From Lysobacter sp036697405 (GTDB taxonomy: Bacteria > Pseudomonadota > Gammaproteobacteria > Xanthomonadales > Xanthomonadaceae), in NCBI RefSeq assembly GCF_036697405.1, contig NZ_JBAHWA010000001.1, positions 496,001-560,000 of the forward strand: DNA of 64,000 nucleotides, in the 5' to 3' direction. Positions 47,881 to 55,061 of this stretch are shown here, in pieces; the first letter of the stretch is position 1, and each line of letters opens with the position of its first letter. A program made the position numbers and the translations under genes. The notes beneath the pieces were generated by a model. It had not been told where the DNA came from. It saw only the letters and a list, made by a program, of their open reading frames with translations, and searched no databases.

Positions 47881-48281
47881 GGCAACCGGCAGGACGGCAT
47901 AGCCTCCCATCGATCTGCCCGCTCAGCCACTTGCTCCGGGATGCCGCGAGAGCAAACATGGAAGCAGCCCCCGGCAATGCCCTCGGCGCATCCACTGCGA
48001 CCGCAAGAAAGCACACATGCATCCTTCGGCTCGCAACGAGTTGCAGCAGCCTTCAGATATGCCGCCTCCTCCGCGTCTCGGGCCGGAATGCCTTGAGTAG
48101 TGCAGTGCCGCGACCAAGGCATTTGTTCGGGAGTAGATTCCGCGCCGTCAGAGCCGCCAAACTTTTCAGGCGTGGAAATCAGCTGAATCGGTGAGACGTT
48201 CTCCGGCCCGTCTTGGGCCATGAGCTCGGCACAGAACGTGCCCACTGCGAGAACTGTGAGCAAAGCGAAAACAATCTTCAT
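47835..48281 (-). CDS. Integron cassette: secreted Cys-rich protein with attC-encoded tail
   Basis: A 148-residue protein from the ATG at 48281. Signal peptide 1-23 (CAELMA). Six or more cysteines in the mature part (CEPKDACVLSCGRSGCAEG, GGCFHVC) suggest disulfides. The last 14 residues (NNSFRPTPLRGTA) are translated from the attC itself. Function unknown. Confidence 0.7.
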   Translation of the reverse strand: MKIVFALLTVLAVGTFCAELMAQDGPENVSPIQLISTPEKFGGSDGAESTPEQMPWSRHCTTQGIPARDAEEAAYLKAAATRCEPKDACVLSCGRSGCAEGIAGGCFHVCSRGIPEQVAERADRWEAMPSCRLPPNNSFRPTPLRGTA

Positions 48282-48283
48282 GA

Positions 48284-48344
48284 CCCCCAACGTCCGAGTT
48301 GAGCCGAGCCGCGAGGCGGGTTCGGCTTGATTGAATTGTTAGGC
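48284..48344 (-). repeat. attC
   Basis: CCCCAACGTCCGAGTTGAGC ... GCTTGATTGAATTGTTAGGC. Confidence 0.88.
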
Positions 48345-48371
48345 GCTATGCGATGCGCCCGTAGTTGGAGC

Positions 48372-48593
48372 TTATCCAATACCCCAAAATGCATCTTTGA
48401 AAGCGGCCCAGAGAGTCCTAAGCGACTTGCCGGATCCAACCCTCAAAGCAACACGCACAGTTTGCACAAGAACCGCCACCCCGATTAGCAAGAAGACGAC
48501 GAGCCCAATCGAATCACGAAAGATGACAGAGCCAATCAAAAAGGCGACAAAAAGCGAGAGAAGAACCGCTAGTTGCTTAGCTTGCCCGCTCAT
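48372..48593 (-). CDS. Integron cassette: small two-helix membrane protein
   Basis: A 73-residue protein: LAVLLSLFVAFLIGSVIF and IGLVVFLLIGVAVLVQTV, then a basic amphipathic tail. No family recognised. Confidence 0.7.
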   Translation of the reverse strand: MSGQAKQLAVLLSLFVAFLIGSVIFRDSIGLVVFLLIGVAVLVQTVRVALRVGSGKSLRTLWAAFKDAFWGIG

Positions 48594-48609
48594 GCCTTGT
48601 CTCCTGTTT

Positions 48610-48668
48610 GCCCTAACGCCTGAACCAAGCCATGCCGGAAGCGGGTTCGACTAAATGAGTTTTGGCGC
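48610..48668 (-). repeat. attC
   Basis: GCCCTAACGCCTGAACCAAG ... GTTCGACTAAATGAGTTTTGG; the right box is weak. Confidence 0.8.
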
Positions 48669-48676
48669 TGCCCGAC

Positions 48677-49099
48677 TCACCGTACAGCTTTCCTGGATAG
48701 ATGCCGAATGTAGCGAGACGATTCCGCGGCAGGTATCAGGCGAAAGTGCTTGTATGGCTCACGTCCATTACCGTACAGGAGATAAGCGTTCTCATCCGGC
48801 AGGCGAACTTCGTAGTTGCATGGCGACGCGGGAAAAGTACGACGAGTGGCGAACCTATCTCCAGATTTCCATGCCCCTTTCCAGCTGAGAAGCACCTCCC
48901 ATAAAACAGTCTCGCGAAAGCTCTCAGCGTAACGAAGGTCAGCCGCTTGCCTGGGCAGGAACGAAACAGCTACCGGTCGCGCCAATACGACAACCTCACT
49001 ACGCTCGAACTCGTGATCGGGAGGAAATAGAACTATCGAGCATGCCGCAGCCGGCGCAGAAGCTGTCAGCAAAAGCAGCAAGACGATTATGCGCTTCAT
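48677..49099 (-). CDS. Integron cassette: secreted protein or lipoprotein
   Basis: A 140-residue protein from the ATG at 49099. Signal sequence MKRIIVLLLLLTASAPAAAC could be cut as a lipoprotein before the Cys. The body is beta-rich (EVVVLARPVAVSFLP, RLPDENAYLLYG). The last 20 residues are matched by the remnant at 46924-46995, so the family has occurred twice in the array. Confidence 0.75.
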   Translation of the reverse strand: MKRIIVLLLLLTASAPAAACSIVLFPPDHEFERSEVVVLARPVAVSFLPRQAADLRYAESFRETVLWEVLLSWKGAWKSGDRFATRRTFPASPCNYEVRLPDENAYLLYGNGREPYKHFRLIPAAESSRYIRHLSRKAVR

Positions 49100-49103
49100 G
49101 CTG

Positions 49104-49164
49104 CACCTAATGCCTGAGTCAAGCCGAGCCGCGAAGCAGGTTCGGTTTGAGCGAATGGTTAGGC
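49104..49164 (-). repeat. attC
   Basis: CACCTAATGCCTGAGTCAAG ... GTTTGAGCGAATGGTTAGGC. Confidence 0.9.
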
Positions 49165-49406
49165 CCCAACTCATCCTGCAACCAAGCTGCAAGCAATCTC
49201 GGCTCTCGTCGATTCACATTGCACATACTGGCCGCCCCACTACATGCGGAAAGGAAGAGTTGACCGGACGAGCCAATTACCGGCAGGCCGATCTGCTCTC
49301 GAAGGGCGACACTCTCATTTGCCAGTGAGTAGAGTAGCTCGCTCCGCTCGCTGATTTGATGAGGTCGAATGTATTCCGGATGAAATGCGGAGCTGAAGAA
49401 GAGCAT
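49119..49406 (-). CDS. Integron cassette: unknown protein with attC-encoded tail
   Basis: About 95 residues from the ATG at 49406. The frame is open further upstream through the preceding attC, so the true start is unsure. The centre (HPEYIRPHQISERSELLYSL, REQIGLPVIG) looks soluble and helical. The end (NHSLKPNLLRGSA) comes from the attC. Confidence 0.5.
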   Translation of the reverse strand: MLFFSSAFHPEYIRPHQISERSELLYSLANESVALREQIGLPVIGSSGQLFLSACSGAASMCNVNRREPRLLAAWLQDELGPNHSLKPNLLRGSA

Positions 49407-49476
49407 GTCACCGCGCTGTGTAGTGTGCGGCAGCGCGTCAAATAGCTGCTCAAGAAGCCCGGCCTCGATCGCCGGG

Positions 49477-49537
49477 GGCCACCGTCTGAACCAAGTCGAG
49501 CCGCGAAGCGACTTCGGCTTGAATGATCTGTTAGGCC
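49477..49537 (-). repeat. attC
   Basis: CACCGTCTGAACCAAGTCGA ... GCTTGAATGATCTGTTAGGC. Confidence 0.88.
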
Positions 49538-49540
49538 GCA

Positions 49541-50005
49541 TCACCGCCTCTCGAAAGTTCTGCAGTAGCGATGAACCTTGCCCTGCCGGTCTGTAAAGGG
49601 CGGGTAGATTGCGAGACACCTATCCAAAGCCGCCTTACGGTGCTCAGCGGAGAGCAACTCTGGATTCTCGTAGCTCATTTCTCGCAACAGGCTCATGTAA
49701 CCCATTGATATTAACCCCGCATCAGGAGTCTTGGCGCGACTGAGTAGAAGTTCAGCCATAGGCAGTGATCGGGTTGTTATGAAGTGATCGCTGAACCCAA
49801 TACTTGATGGATGTGAAGTGGCCATGTTGCAGGCAGCAAGATCCAACAGCTTCTCGTCACTCAAACGACTCAGCATCGGGGCCAACTCTTTGTCGCTGCG
49901 GCCCCAGGTATTAAATTGCCCGTTACACAGCGGCTCTGCCCAACGCGGCGGAGCGCAGCCTGCGCTCAGAACTGAGAGCAAAAAAGCTGGCAGGAGATTA
50001 CGCAT
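49541..50005 (-). CDS. Integron cassette: lipoprotein
   Basis: A 154-residue protein from the ATG at 50005. Signal LLPAFLLSVLSAGC has a clear lipobox (LSAGC). The mature part is helical (DKELAPMLSRLSDEKLLDLA, then ELLLSRAKTPDAGLISMG). No family recognised. Confidence 0.75.
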   Translation of the reverse strand: MRNLLPAFLLSVLSAGCAPPRWAEPLCNGQFNTWGRSDKELAPMLSRLSDEKLLDLAACNMATSHPSSIGFSDHFITTRSLPMAELLLSRAKTPDAGLISMGYMSLLREMSYENPELLSAEHRKAALDRCLAIYPPFTDRQGKVHRYCRTFERR

Positions 50006-50007
50006 GC

Positions 50008-50065
50008 GGCCTAACCTGACCAACCGACCCGCGAAACGAGTTCTACTTGGATGAATTGCGAGGCG
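50008..50065 (-). repeat. attC
   Basis: GGCCTAACCTGACCAACCGA ... CTTGGATGAATTGCGAGGCG. Confidence 0.8.
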
Positions 50066-50109
50066 GCGCGTTGAACTTCCGATCGCCTGATGCGAAGAGC
50101 AGCAAGCGC

Positions 50110-50493
50110 TCAATCCAGGAATGTCCAAGTGTCCGCCCCATCGAAACGCCTAACGACGACCGACTCCAAGAGCGCTGGCTCAAAATTCCGCAGGTTCACT
50201 CCGTGACGAGCGGAGGGCGCGGATTCAACCGGCTCCCAATGGGTGAAGATACCGCAGGCCCTGCACCGAAAGTTCCTCAGGGTTCGATCGCCATAGATAT
50301 AGCTTTCCGTATTCTCGGGATGGCCTTGAATAGAGACCGAGCCAAGTTCGTAGTAGGCCCATATCCCTCCTGTGCGCCGACATAGCGAACAGTTGCAACT
50401 CGTCGCCGTTTCAGGGACTGCCGGCAGCGTGAGGCGCACTAAGCCGCAGTGGCAGGAGCCGTGCAGCGATGGCGGATGCTCTTCCTGGCTCAT
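50110..50493 (-). CDS. Integron cassette: second GFA-family zinc protein
   Basis: A 127-residue protein from the ATG at 50493. Zinc ligands: GSCHCGLVRL, CNCSLCRRTGG and CRACGIFTHW, the GFA (PF04828) pattern. It is clearly distinct from the GFA cassette at 45803, so the two were probably acquired separately. Enzymatic role uncertain. Confidence 0.9.
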   Translation of the reverse strand: MSQEEHPPSLHGSCHCGLVRLTLPAVPETATSCNCSLCRRTGGIWAYYELGSVSIQGHPENTESYIYGDRTLRNFRCRACGIFTHWEPVESAPSARHGVNLRNFEPALLESVVVRRFDGADTWTFLD

Positions 50494-50520
50494 CTGAGTA
50501 TGCCGCTGGTTGTTGTATCG

Positions 50521-50560
50521 CCCGCCTACGATTAAACCCCAAGTGGGGCGCGCAGTCACT
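50521..50560 (-). repeat. attI-like sequence inside the array
   Basis: Where an attC is expected, the cassette strand reads GGGGTTTAATCGTAGGCGGG. The true attI (55062-55110) reads GGGGTCTAATCGTAGTTAGG. Similarity covers about 30 bases in the same orientation, and no attC stem is present. Confidence 0.65.
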
Positions 50561-50660
50561 CTGCCAGTTTGAACATCACCGGCACGGAGTCGAGCACGCG
50601 GCAGGTAACGCTTGGCGCCTTTATGACCGCGCCGTCAGCCTTGACTTTTTCATAGACCAT
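50556..50660 (-). CDS. Integron cassette: 34-residue protein
   Basis: Small frame starting MVYEKVKADGAVIKAPSV, with GGGGAGGG just upstream, ending next to the attI-like sequence. It is the only frame that fills this cassette. Sequence is hydrophilic then short beta (CRVLDSVPVMFKLAE). Function unknown. Confidence 0.5.
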   Translation of the reverse strand: MVYEKVKADGAVIKAPSVTCRVLDSVPVMFKLAE

Positions 50661-50673
50661 GAAGCCCTCCCCG

Positions 50674-50736
50674 AGGCCTAACCTCTGAACCGACCTGAGC
50701 AGCGAAGCGCCTTTGGCTTGAATGAACCGTTAGGCC
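50674..50736 (-). repeat. attC
   Basis: AGGCCTAACCTCTGAACCGA ... GCTTGAATGAACCGTTAGGC. Confidence 0.88.
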
Positions 50737-50754
50737 GCAAGCTGCGATGTGGAG

Positions 50755-51051
50755 TTACCGCAGCCACTCGACCCCTCGGAACCGTCCAAGTGATGTGCGA
50801 AGAATAAACTTGGCGTACTGGCGCCTACCACTATCGGCGGTCTTGTAAATGACGGAAAAATGGGCTTTTGCGTGACCAATGCCGATAAACGTGCATCCAT
50901 TCCCTCGGCAATACTCCAAACCCACTCGCCTGAGATGATGGCGGACCATGAAATAGTCATAGGTTGGGTAGACAACTATGACGACGAAGGCGAGCGCCAA
51001 AACAAGCCCTGGGCTCCGTAGGTCAAGCAGATACTCAAGCGAATCCATCAT
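50755..51051 (-). CDS. Integron cassette: single-pass membrane protein
   Basis: A 98-residue protein with one membrane segment (LVLALAFVVIVVYPTYDYF) and a basic C-terminal domain (RGNGCTFIGIGHAKAHFSVI, then KTADSGRRQYAKF). Two adjacent ATG codons are at the start. No family recognised. Confidence 0.72.
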   Translation of the reverse strand: MMDSLEYLLDLRSPGLVLALAFVVIVVYPTYDYFMVRHHLRRVGLEYCRGNGCTFIGIGHAKAHFSVIYKTADSGRRQYAKFILRTSLGRFRGVEWLR

Positions 51052-51055
51052 TGCG

Positions 51056-51115
51056 GCCCAACGCCTGAATTAAGCCGAGCCGCGAAGCGGCTTCGGCTTG
51101 AATGAATTGTTATGC
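51056..51115 (-). repeat. attC, near consensus
   Basis: GCCCAACGCCTGAATTAAGC ... GCTTGAATGAATTGTTATGC. Its TAA ends the next gene. Confidence 0.95.
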
Positions 51116-51820
51116 CTCACCACATGAGACTAACGGCGGCGGATCTTCCAAGTCGTGGCTGGCGGGGTATGCGGCGTCATGCAGAACGAGCGCTAAAGCC
51201 CGTCGTACGTCAGGCCCAACGACCAGCCCACGATGAATTTCGCCGGTGGGTAAGACATAAGATTGTTGCTTGGCGCCAAGATGCTTTCCGAACTTCGGAG
51301 TCTCTAAGCACTGCTCGCCAGAAACAATGTAGAACACTTCCGGACCAGAATGAGTGTGTACGGGAGTAGCGGTTCCAGGTCGCAGCAAGGATGACCCTAC
51401 CCGCATTGAATAGCGGTCAGCGGCGGGGAGCGAAAGAGGGCCTATCCAGGTGACGTGTTGGCCACCATGATGATCTTCAGCTTGAGCCTCGACAGTCATG
51501 AGCCACACAGAGTTGTGTGCCTCCGCTGCAACACCGTCAGGGCCGGCCGCTTTCTTTGCGACCTCCAGAGATTCGAAGCGATCGATGTGCCAATACACAG
51601 ACTTAGTCGGTGGCCCAGCTAAGAGCCTGCTTGCGAGAATCGTGCAGCCTTCTTCGCCGCGTCGCTCTGGAGAATTTTCGAGGCATTTTACAGGCGGCCG
51701 CACTTTTGCATCAGCGATCGTAGTCGCTCCGACCTCGGCATCTTTTGTGCGTACGACTGAAGGGCTGGTGCAGCCAGTTATAGCGACAGCCGCCGTCAAT
51801 GCAATAGAAAATGCACGCAT
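51110..51820 (-). CDS. Integron cassette: cupin-domain lipoprotein
   Basis: A 236-residue protein from the ATG at 51820 behind a perfect GGAGGT. Lipobox in LTAAVAITGC. The C-terminal half has a cupin barrel: SSLLRPGTATPVHTHSGPEV, then FYIVSGEQCLET and HRGLVVGP, with His residues suited to metal binding. It is among the largest cassette genes. It ends on the TAA of its attC. Confidence 0.85.
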   Translation of the reverse strand: MRAFSIALTAAVAITGCTSPSVVRTKDAEVGATTIADAKVRPPVKCLENSPERRGEEGCTILASRLLAGPPTKSVYWHIDRFESLEVAKKAAGPDGVAAEAHNSVWLMTVEAQAEDHHGGQHVTWIGPLSLPAADRYSMRVGSSLLRPGTATPVHTHSGPEVFYIVSGEQCLETPKFGKHLGAKQQSYVLPTGEIHRGLVVGPDVRRALALVLHDAAYPASHDLEDPPPLVSCGEA

Positions 51821-51840
51821 ACGACCTCCTTTCCAGTGGG

Positions 51841-51900
51841 GCATAACGCCTGAATTAAGCCGCGCCGCGAAGCGGCTTCGACTTGAATGAATTGTTAGAC
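51841..51900 (-). repeat. attC, near consensus
   Basis: GCATAACGCCTGAATTAAGC ... ACTTGAATGAATTGTTAGAC. Its TAA ends the next gene. Confidence 0.95.
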
Positions 51901-52554
51901 GGCACGCCTGGAATGCCCTGAATGAAGAATTGGCGACAGTTCGAGTCCGCGCCATCCATGAGCTTGAACGAGATCATAAAACTTTCGCGACGCTATGGTG
52001 TAGTGCCAAGCGCCAAAGCCGCTGCCAAACCATGTTGTCGTTAAGGATAAATCCGGCGTATCCAACAAGGCTTGCTCCGGAATTACAATCGATGTGGGTG
52101 GGTGGTACTTCACTGTTCCGCAGAACGGACTGTTTAGCGGAGCACTATAGCTGTCGGCTTCCTCGTTGAAAGGTTTGCAGGTCACAGTAGGCAACTCCGA
52201 AGTGTCGACACCTTCGGTCACGCCGGTTATTACTAATTGGCGTAGGTGCTCCAGCGGTAGTCCGGACTGATGACCCAGTGCGTCGCAAAAATCTATCCCG
52301 GTAATTCTATTTTGACGCAGGACTGACTCCACTTCCGGAGTTACAAACCAAGCATCAAATACCCAATTGAGCTGGCGGAAATGAGAGTGGCTTGCGCGGT
52401 TCGATTTTCGGAACCTAAATGAAGCTGCCTGAGATTCATATACGCCGCAGCAGTCGCAGTGTCCATTGTATGTTTGGTTGGCCCAGGAGTTCTCTGGCTG
52501 AGGGTAGCCATGATGCCCCTTTGCTCCCATATCAAACCACTGGATATTTGACAT
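51895..52554 (-). CDS. Integron cassette: unknown 219-residue protein
   Basis: A soluble protein with an N-terminal Cys cluster (NGHCDCCGVYE), a helical middle (WFVTPEVESVLRQNRITGID) and a C-terminal Trp-rich part (TTTWFGSGFGAWHYTIASRK). GC content is visibly lower than in the chromosome. No family recognised. Confidence 0.75.
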   Translation of the reverse strand: MSNIQWFDMGAKGHHGYPQPENSWANQTYNGHCDCCGVYESQAASFRFRKSNRASHSHFRQLNWVFDAWFVTPEVESVLRQNRITGIDFCDALGHQSGLPLEHLRQLVITGVTEGVDTSELPTVTCKPFNEEADSYSAPLNSPFCGTVKYHPPTSIVIPEQALLDTPDLSLTTTWFGSGFGAWHYTIASRKFYDLVQAHGWRGLELSPILHSGHSRRAV

Positions 52555-52557
52555 GCC

Positions 52558-52617
52558 GTCTAACGCCTGAACTAAGCCGAGCCGCGAAGCGGCTTTGGCT
52601 TGAATGAATTGTTAGAC
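52558..52617 (-). repeat. attC, near consensus
   Basis: GTCTAACGCCTGAACTAAGC ... GCTTGAATGAATTGTTAGAC. Its TAA ends the next gene. Confidence 0.95.
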
Positions 52618-53070
52618 GATGACCAAGGACTCATCGGCTGGAATGTAATCGTAGCCTGATTGCCAAGGGAACCTGTGCTCTCTGTCAGGAAGGAACATGA
52701 CTACTGCTCCGAACGGCCTATCTTGGTAGTACCGCAGGGCGGTTCCTAGGTATTCGCCGAAGCAGGCTGGACGGACGGGCCGAAAGACCACTTTGTAGCC
52801 ACCCTTAAGGACATTTGGGTCTTCAACGCCATGGAGAATGGTGTGGCCGTCCTGAAGCATCTCGGCGCAGGCATTGAGCAGGGCATGTGCCTTGTCCCTC
52901 TCAACTCCGAAGATCATGACCTCAGGAGCTCCATAGGTCTCGGCAAAACCGATGGAGTAAGTGAACTTGTCTTGGCCTTGCTCGGTAGGGAATACATGCA
53001 GGCAATGCCAACCGTAATCTCGGATGTTGTTCGAGATTTCCTGGTTCTGAGCGGCGAGATCTCGACCCAT
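52612..53070 (-). CDS. Integron cassette: DUF4262 protein
   Basis: A 152-residue protein matching DUF4262 (PF14081): NNIRDYGWHCLHVFPTEQ, KFTYSIGFAETYGAPEVMIF, LLNACAEMLQDG, and C-terminal PWQSGYDY. The family is widespread and its function unknown. Lower GC than the flanks suggests a foreign origin. Confidence 0.9.
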   Translation of the reverse strand: MGRDLAAQNQEISNNIRDYGWHCLHVFPTEQGQDKFTYSIGFAETYGAPEVMIFGVERDKAHALLNACAEMLQDGHTILHGVEDPNVLKGGYKVVFRPVRPACFGEYLGTALRYYQDRPFGAVVMFLPDREHRFPWQSGYDYIPADESLVIV

Positions 53071-53071
53071 C

Positions 53072-53132
53072 GTCTAACGCCTGAATTAAGCCGAGCCGCG
53101 AAGCGGCTTCGGCTTGAATGAATTGTTAGGCG
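53072..53132 (-). repeat. attC, near consensus
   Basis: GTCTAACGCCTGAATTAAGC ... GCTTGAATGAATTGTTAGGC. Its TAA ends the next gene. Confidence 0.95.
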
Positions 53133-53650
53133 CCACCGCACAAGGCCTTGTCTTCTGAGAACGGCTTGTAGTCACACCACATTCCTTCGAGCGAGCTGAA
53201 TTCTCTGTAGCGACCGTAGGCCCAACGGTAGGTTACAACCAAGACCTCTTTCCCGCTGCTCCCCCAGAGGGGAGTGAACGTCTGAAAGTCGTACCAGCCA
53301 GCCTTGCTATGGCGTAGGCGACGGATTGGATGGTGCGACTGATCAATGACGTCTGAGATTTGGAGCCATTGCCCATGGTTTTGGGCGAAGAGGACAAATT
53401 CTCCGCTGCGCGCGCCACCCCCAACGCAGATGAGTAGCTGTTTCGTGCCATCCCCGCGCAGATCAACAGCATCCTCGGGTAGGTAGGCCCAAGGCCAACC
53501 GTTAGTGGTCTCTGAAAGCTCCTGATGCCAGGCCCTCACGCTTTCAACCGAGTAGGGCGACGTCGGGTTCTCGATATCGTCGGCCGCCGGTGCGTAGACG
53601 GGGAGTGCTAGAAGGACCAACAGGATTCGAAGAGAACGCGATATGTCCAT
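53126..53650 (-). CDS. Integron cassette: secreted beta-rich protein
   Basis: A 174-residue protein with a signal peptide (LRILLVLLALPVYAPAA). The mature part has a repeat-like beta pattern (DLRGDGTKQLLICVGGG, GSSGKEVLVVTYRW) such as occurs in propeller fragments. Function unknown. Ends on the TAA of its attC. Confidence 0.75.
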   Translation of the reverse strand: MDISRSLRILLVLLALPVYAPAADDIENPTSPYSVESVRAWHQELSETTNGWPWAYLPEDAVDLRGDGTKQLLICVGGGARSGEFVLFAQNHGQWLQISDVIDQSHHPIRRLRHSKAGWYDFQTFTPLWGSSGKEVLVVTYRWAYGRYREFSSLEGMWCDYKPFSEDKALCGGA

Positions 53651-53652
53651 GG

Positions 53653-53713
53653 CGCCTAACGCCTGAATTGAGCCGAGCCGCGAAGCGGCTTCGGCTTGAA
53701 TGAATTGTTAGGT
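53653..53713 (-). repeat. attC, near consensus
   Basis: CGCCTAACGCCTGAATTGAG ... GCTTGAATGAATTGTTAGGT. Confidence 0.95.
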
Positions 53714-53723
53714 GCGCGGCCGA

Positions 53724-54068
53724 TCACGCAAGCCCTGCACCGGTGAAGAACATCAGTGCCCCGACAAAAAGAAAGAATACCGACCAGCAGAGCGTCAGAA
53801 CAGGGCTAGCCCTAGTTGGAAAGCGGGAGGATAGCCAGGCGAGGCCTTGAAGTAGCAGGGAGCTATCGGGCCAGCGGTAGGCAAGGAAAAGCGCGATGCC
53901 CCAAGCAAATACGTTTAGCCCTAAAAGAGCGTTGCCGGCCGATGCTCTCCACTCGTTCTCTGGGGTGCCGCCGGCCGCGATATATGCGATGAAGAGGGTT
54001 ACAAGCGCGATGGCTAGAACCCCATCAAGGAGCGTCAGTTTCTTTGTCTCCGCTGCATTACTGCCCAT
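53724..54068 (-). CDS. Integron cassette: three-helix membrane protein
   Basis: A 114-residue protein with segments LLDGVLAIALVTLFIAYIA, ALLGLNVFAWGIALFLAYRW and VLTLCWSVFFLFVGALMFF. No family recognised. Confidence 0.75.
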   Translation of the reverse strand: MGSNAAETKKLTLLDGVLAIALVTLFIAYIAAGGTPENEWRASAGNALLGLNVFAWGIALFLAYRWPDSSLLLQGLAWLSSRFPTRASPVLTLCWSVFFLFVGALMFFTGAGLA

Positions 54069-54073
54069 GCGCG

Positions 54074-54134
54074 CACCTAACGCCTGAATTGAGCCGAGCC
54101 GCGAAGCGGCTTCGGCTTGAATGAATTGTTAGGC
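54074..54134 (-). repeat. attC, near consensus
   Basis: CACCTAACGCCTGAATTGAG ... GCTTGAATGAATTGTTAGGC. Confidence 0.95.
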
Positions 54135-54147
54135 CCCGCGCGACCCA

Positions 54148-54429
54148 TCACAGGATGAGCACGAGTACGAGCCCGACCACCAGAGCCAACGCTATCACCT
54201 GCATGAGCCAGGCGCCTTTGGATTGCCGCTGAAAGAGCCGGCCGGCCGCGAAGGACGCAAGCGCGACAGGCGCCAGAAATATGCCGGAGAAAGCCCCAAG
54301 CATGCCGCCATGGGAGTCGCCGACCGGAGAATGTAGTGGCATTGAGATGAGGTAGAGACTCCAAGCGCCGATGACGGCAGCCACTAGGAAGTTTGCATAA
54401 GCGATAAGGGTGCGGGCTTGAGAGGTCAT
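54148..54429 (-). CDS. Integron cassette: three-helix membrane protein
   Basis: A 93-residue protein with segments YANFLVAAVIGAWSLYLIS, GAFSGIFLAPVALASFAAG and LMQVIALALVVGLVLVLIL. No family recognised. Confidence 0.75.
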   Translation of the reverse strand: MTSQARTLIAYANFLVAAVIGAWSLYLISMPLHSPVGDSHGGMLGAFSGIFLAPVALASFAAGRLFQRQSKGAWLMQVIALALVVGLVLVLIL

Positions 54430-54440
54430 GGCTCTTACGG

Positions 54441-54501
54441 GGCCTAACGCCTGAATTAAGCCGAGCCGCGAAGCGGCTTCGGCTTGAATGAATTGTTAGG
54501 G
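54441..54501 (-). repeat. attC, near consensus, closest to attI
   Basis: GGCCTAACGCCTGAATTAAG ... GCTTGAATGAATTGTTAGGG. Confidence 0.95.
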
Positions 54502-54507
54502 CGCGTG

Positions 54508-55032
54508 CTAGATAGCCGGCGCCTCATCTCGATACAGGTAAGCATGGATCTCACAGATTATTACCTTGAACCGCGCCACCTCGGCTTGGATCTGAGCGAG
54601 GTCCCGGACGACATTCTTGGGCTTTTTGCCCGCATCAAACAGGGATGTATCAATGCTCATGAGTTTTTTGGCGGTGGGTGAGTAGCGTCCGCCCTCAAAA
54701 GTGAGGCTGTAGCGGCCGTGGGCGTAGCGATTGCGAATGTCAGTGGCTTCCCGAAGCAAGGCCACGAAATGCCTCGCAATGCGTACCGAAGGATCACTTG
54801 CATCGCGGCGCTTAGCTAAAGACTCCAATAGCTCTATGCGAGCGCGAAAGTTCATGAAGCTGCCGGAAAAGATAAAAGCGTCTGACTCAGGCGCGCCGGT
54901 AAGCTTGCTGATGAGTAGATGGACGTATGACTCCAGCATGGCAAAGCAACTAATCAGGATGCCAATTTGAGCGGCAAACTCCGGAAAGTGTTCAAGCGCG
55001 ACGTTATAGGTCTCTGCCTCTTGCTCTGCCAT
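54508..55032 (-). CDS. First integron cassette: HEPN-like protein
   Basis: About 174 residues from the ATG at 55032; a GTG at 55056 would add eight. All-helical, with AAQIGILISCFAMLESYVHL and RIARHFVALLREATDIRNRY, the latter followed by AHGRY. RNRYAH fits the R-N-x3-H motif of HEPN RNase domains, which occur in toxins and defence systems. It lies directly behind Pc and attI, the best expressed place, and would be the latest arrival. No partner antitoxin is in the cassette. Confidence 0.7.
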   Translation of the reverse strand: MAEQEAETYNVALEHFPEFAAQIGILISCFAMLESYVHLLISKLTGAPESDAFIFSGSFMNFRARIELLESLAKRRDASDPSVRIARHFVALLREATDIRNRYAHGRYSLTFEGGRYSPTAKKLMSIDTSLFDAGKKPKNVVRDLAQIQAEVARFKVIICEIHAYLYRDEAPAI

Positions 55033-55061
55033 GGTCTTGACGTGCTTCTTGGTCACGGATA

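Noticed and set aside
40457..54501. Regularly repeated 60-bp units considered as a CRISPR array
   Set aside because: Spacers are 100-700 bp and contain genes, the units are imperfect palindromes with GTTAG ends, and an integrase lies at the end. They are attC sites.
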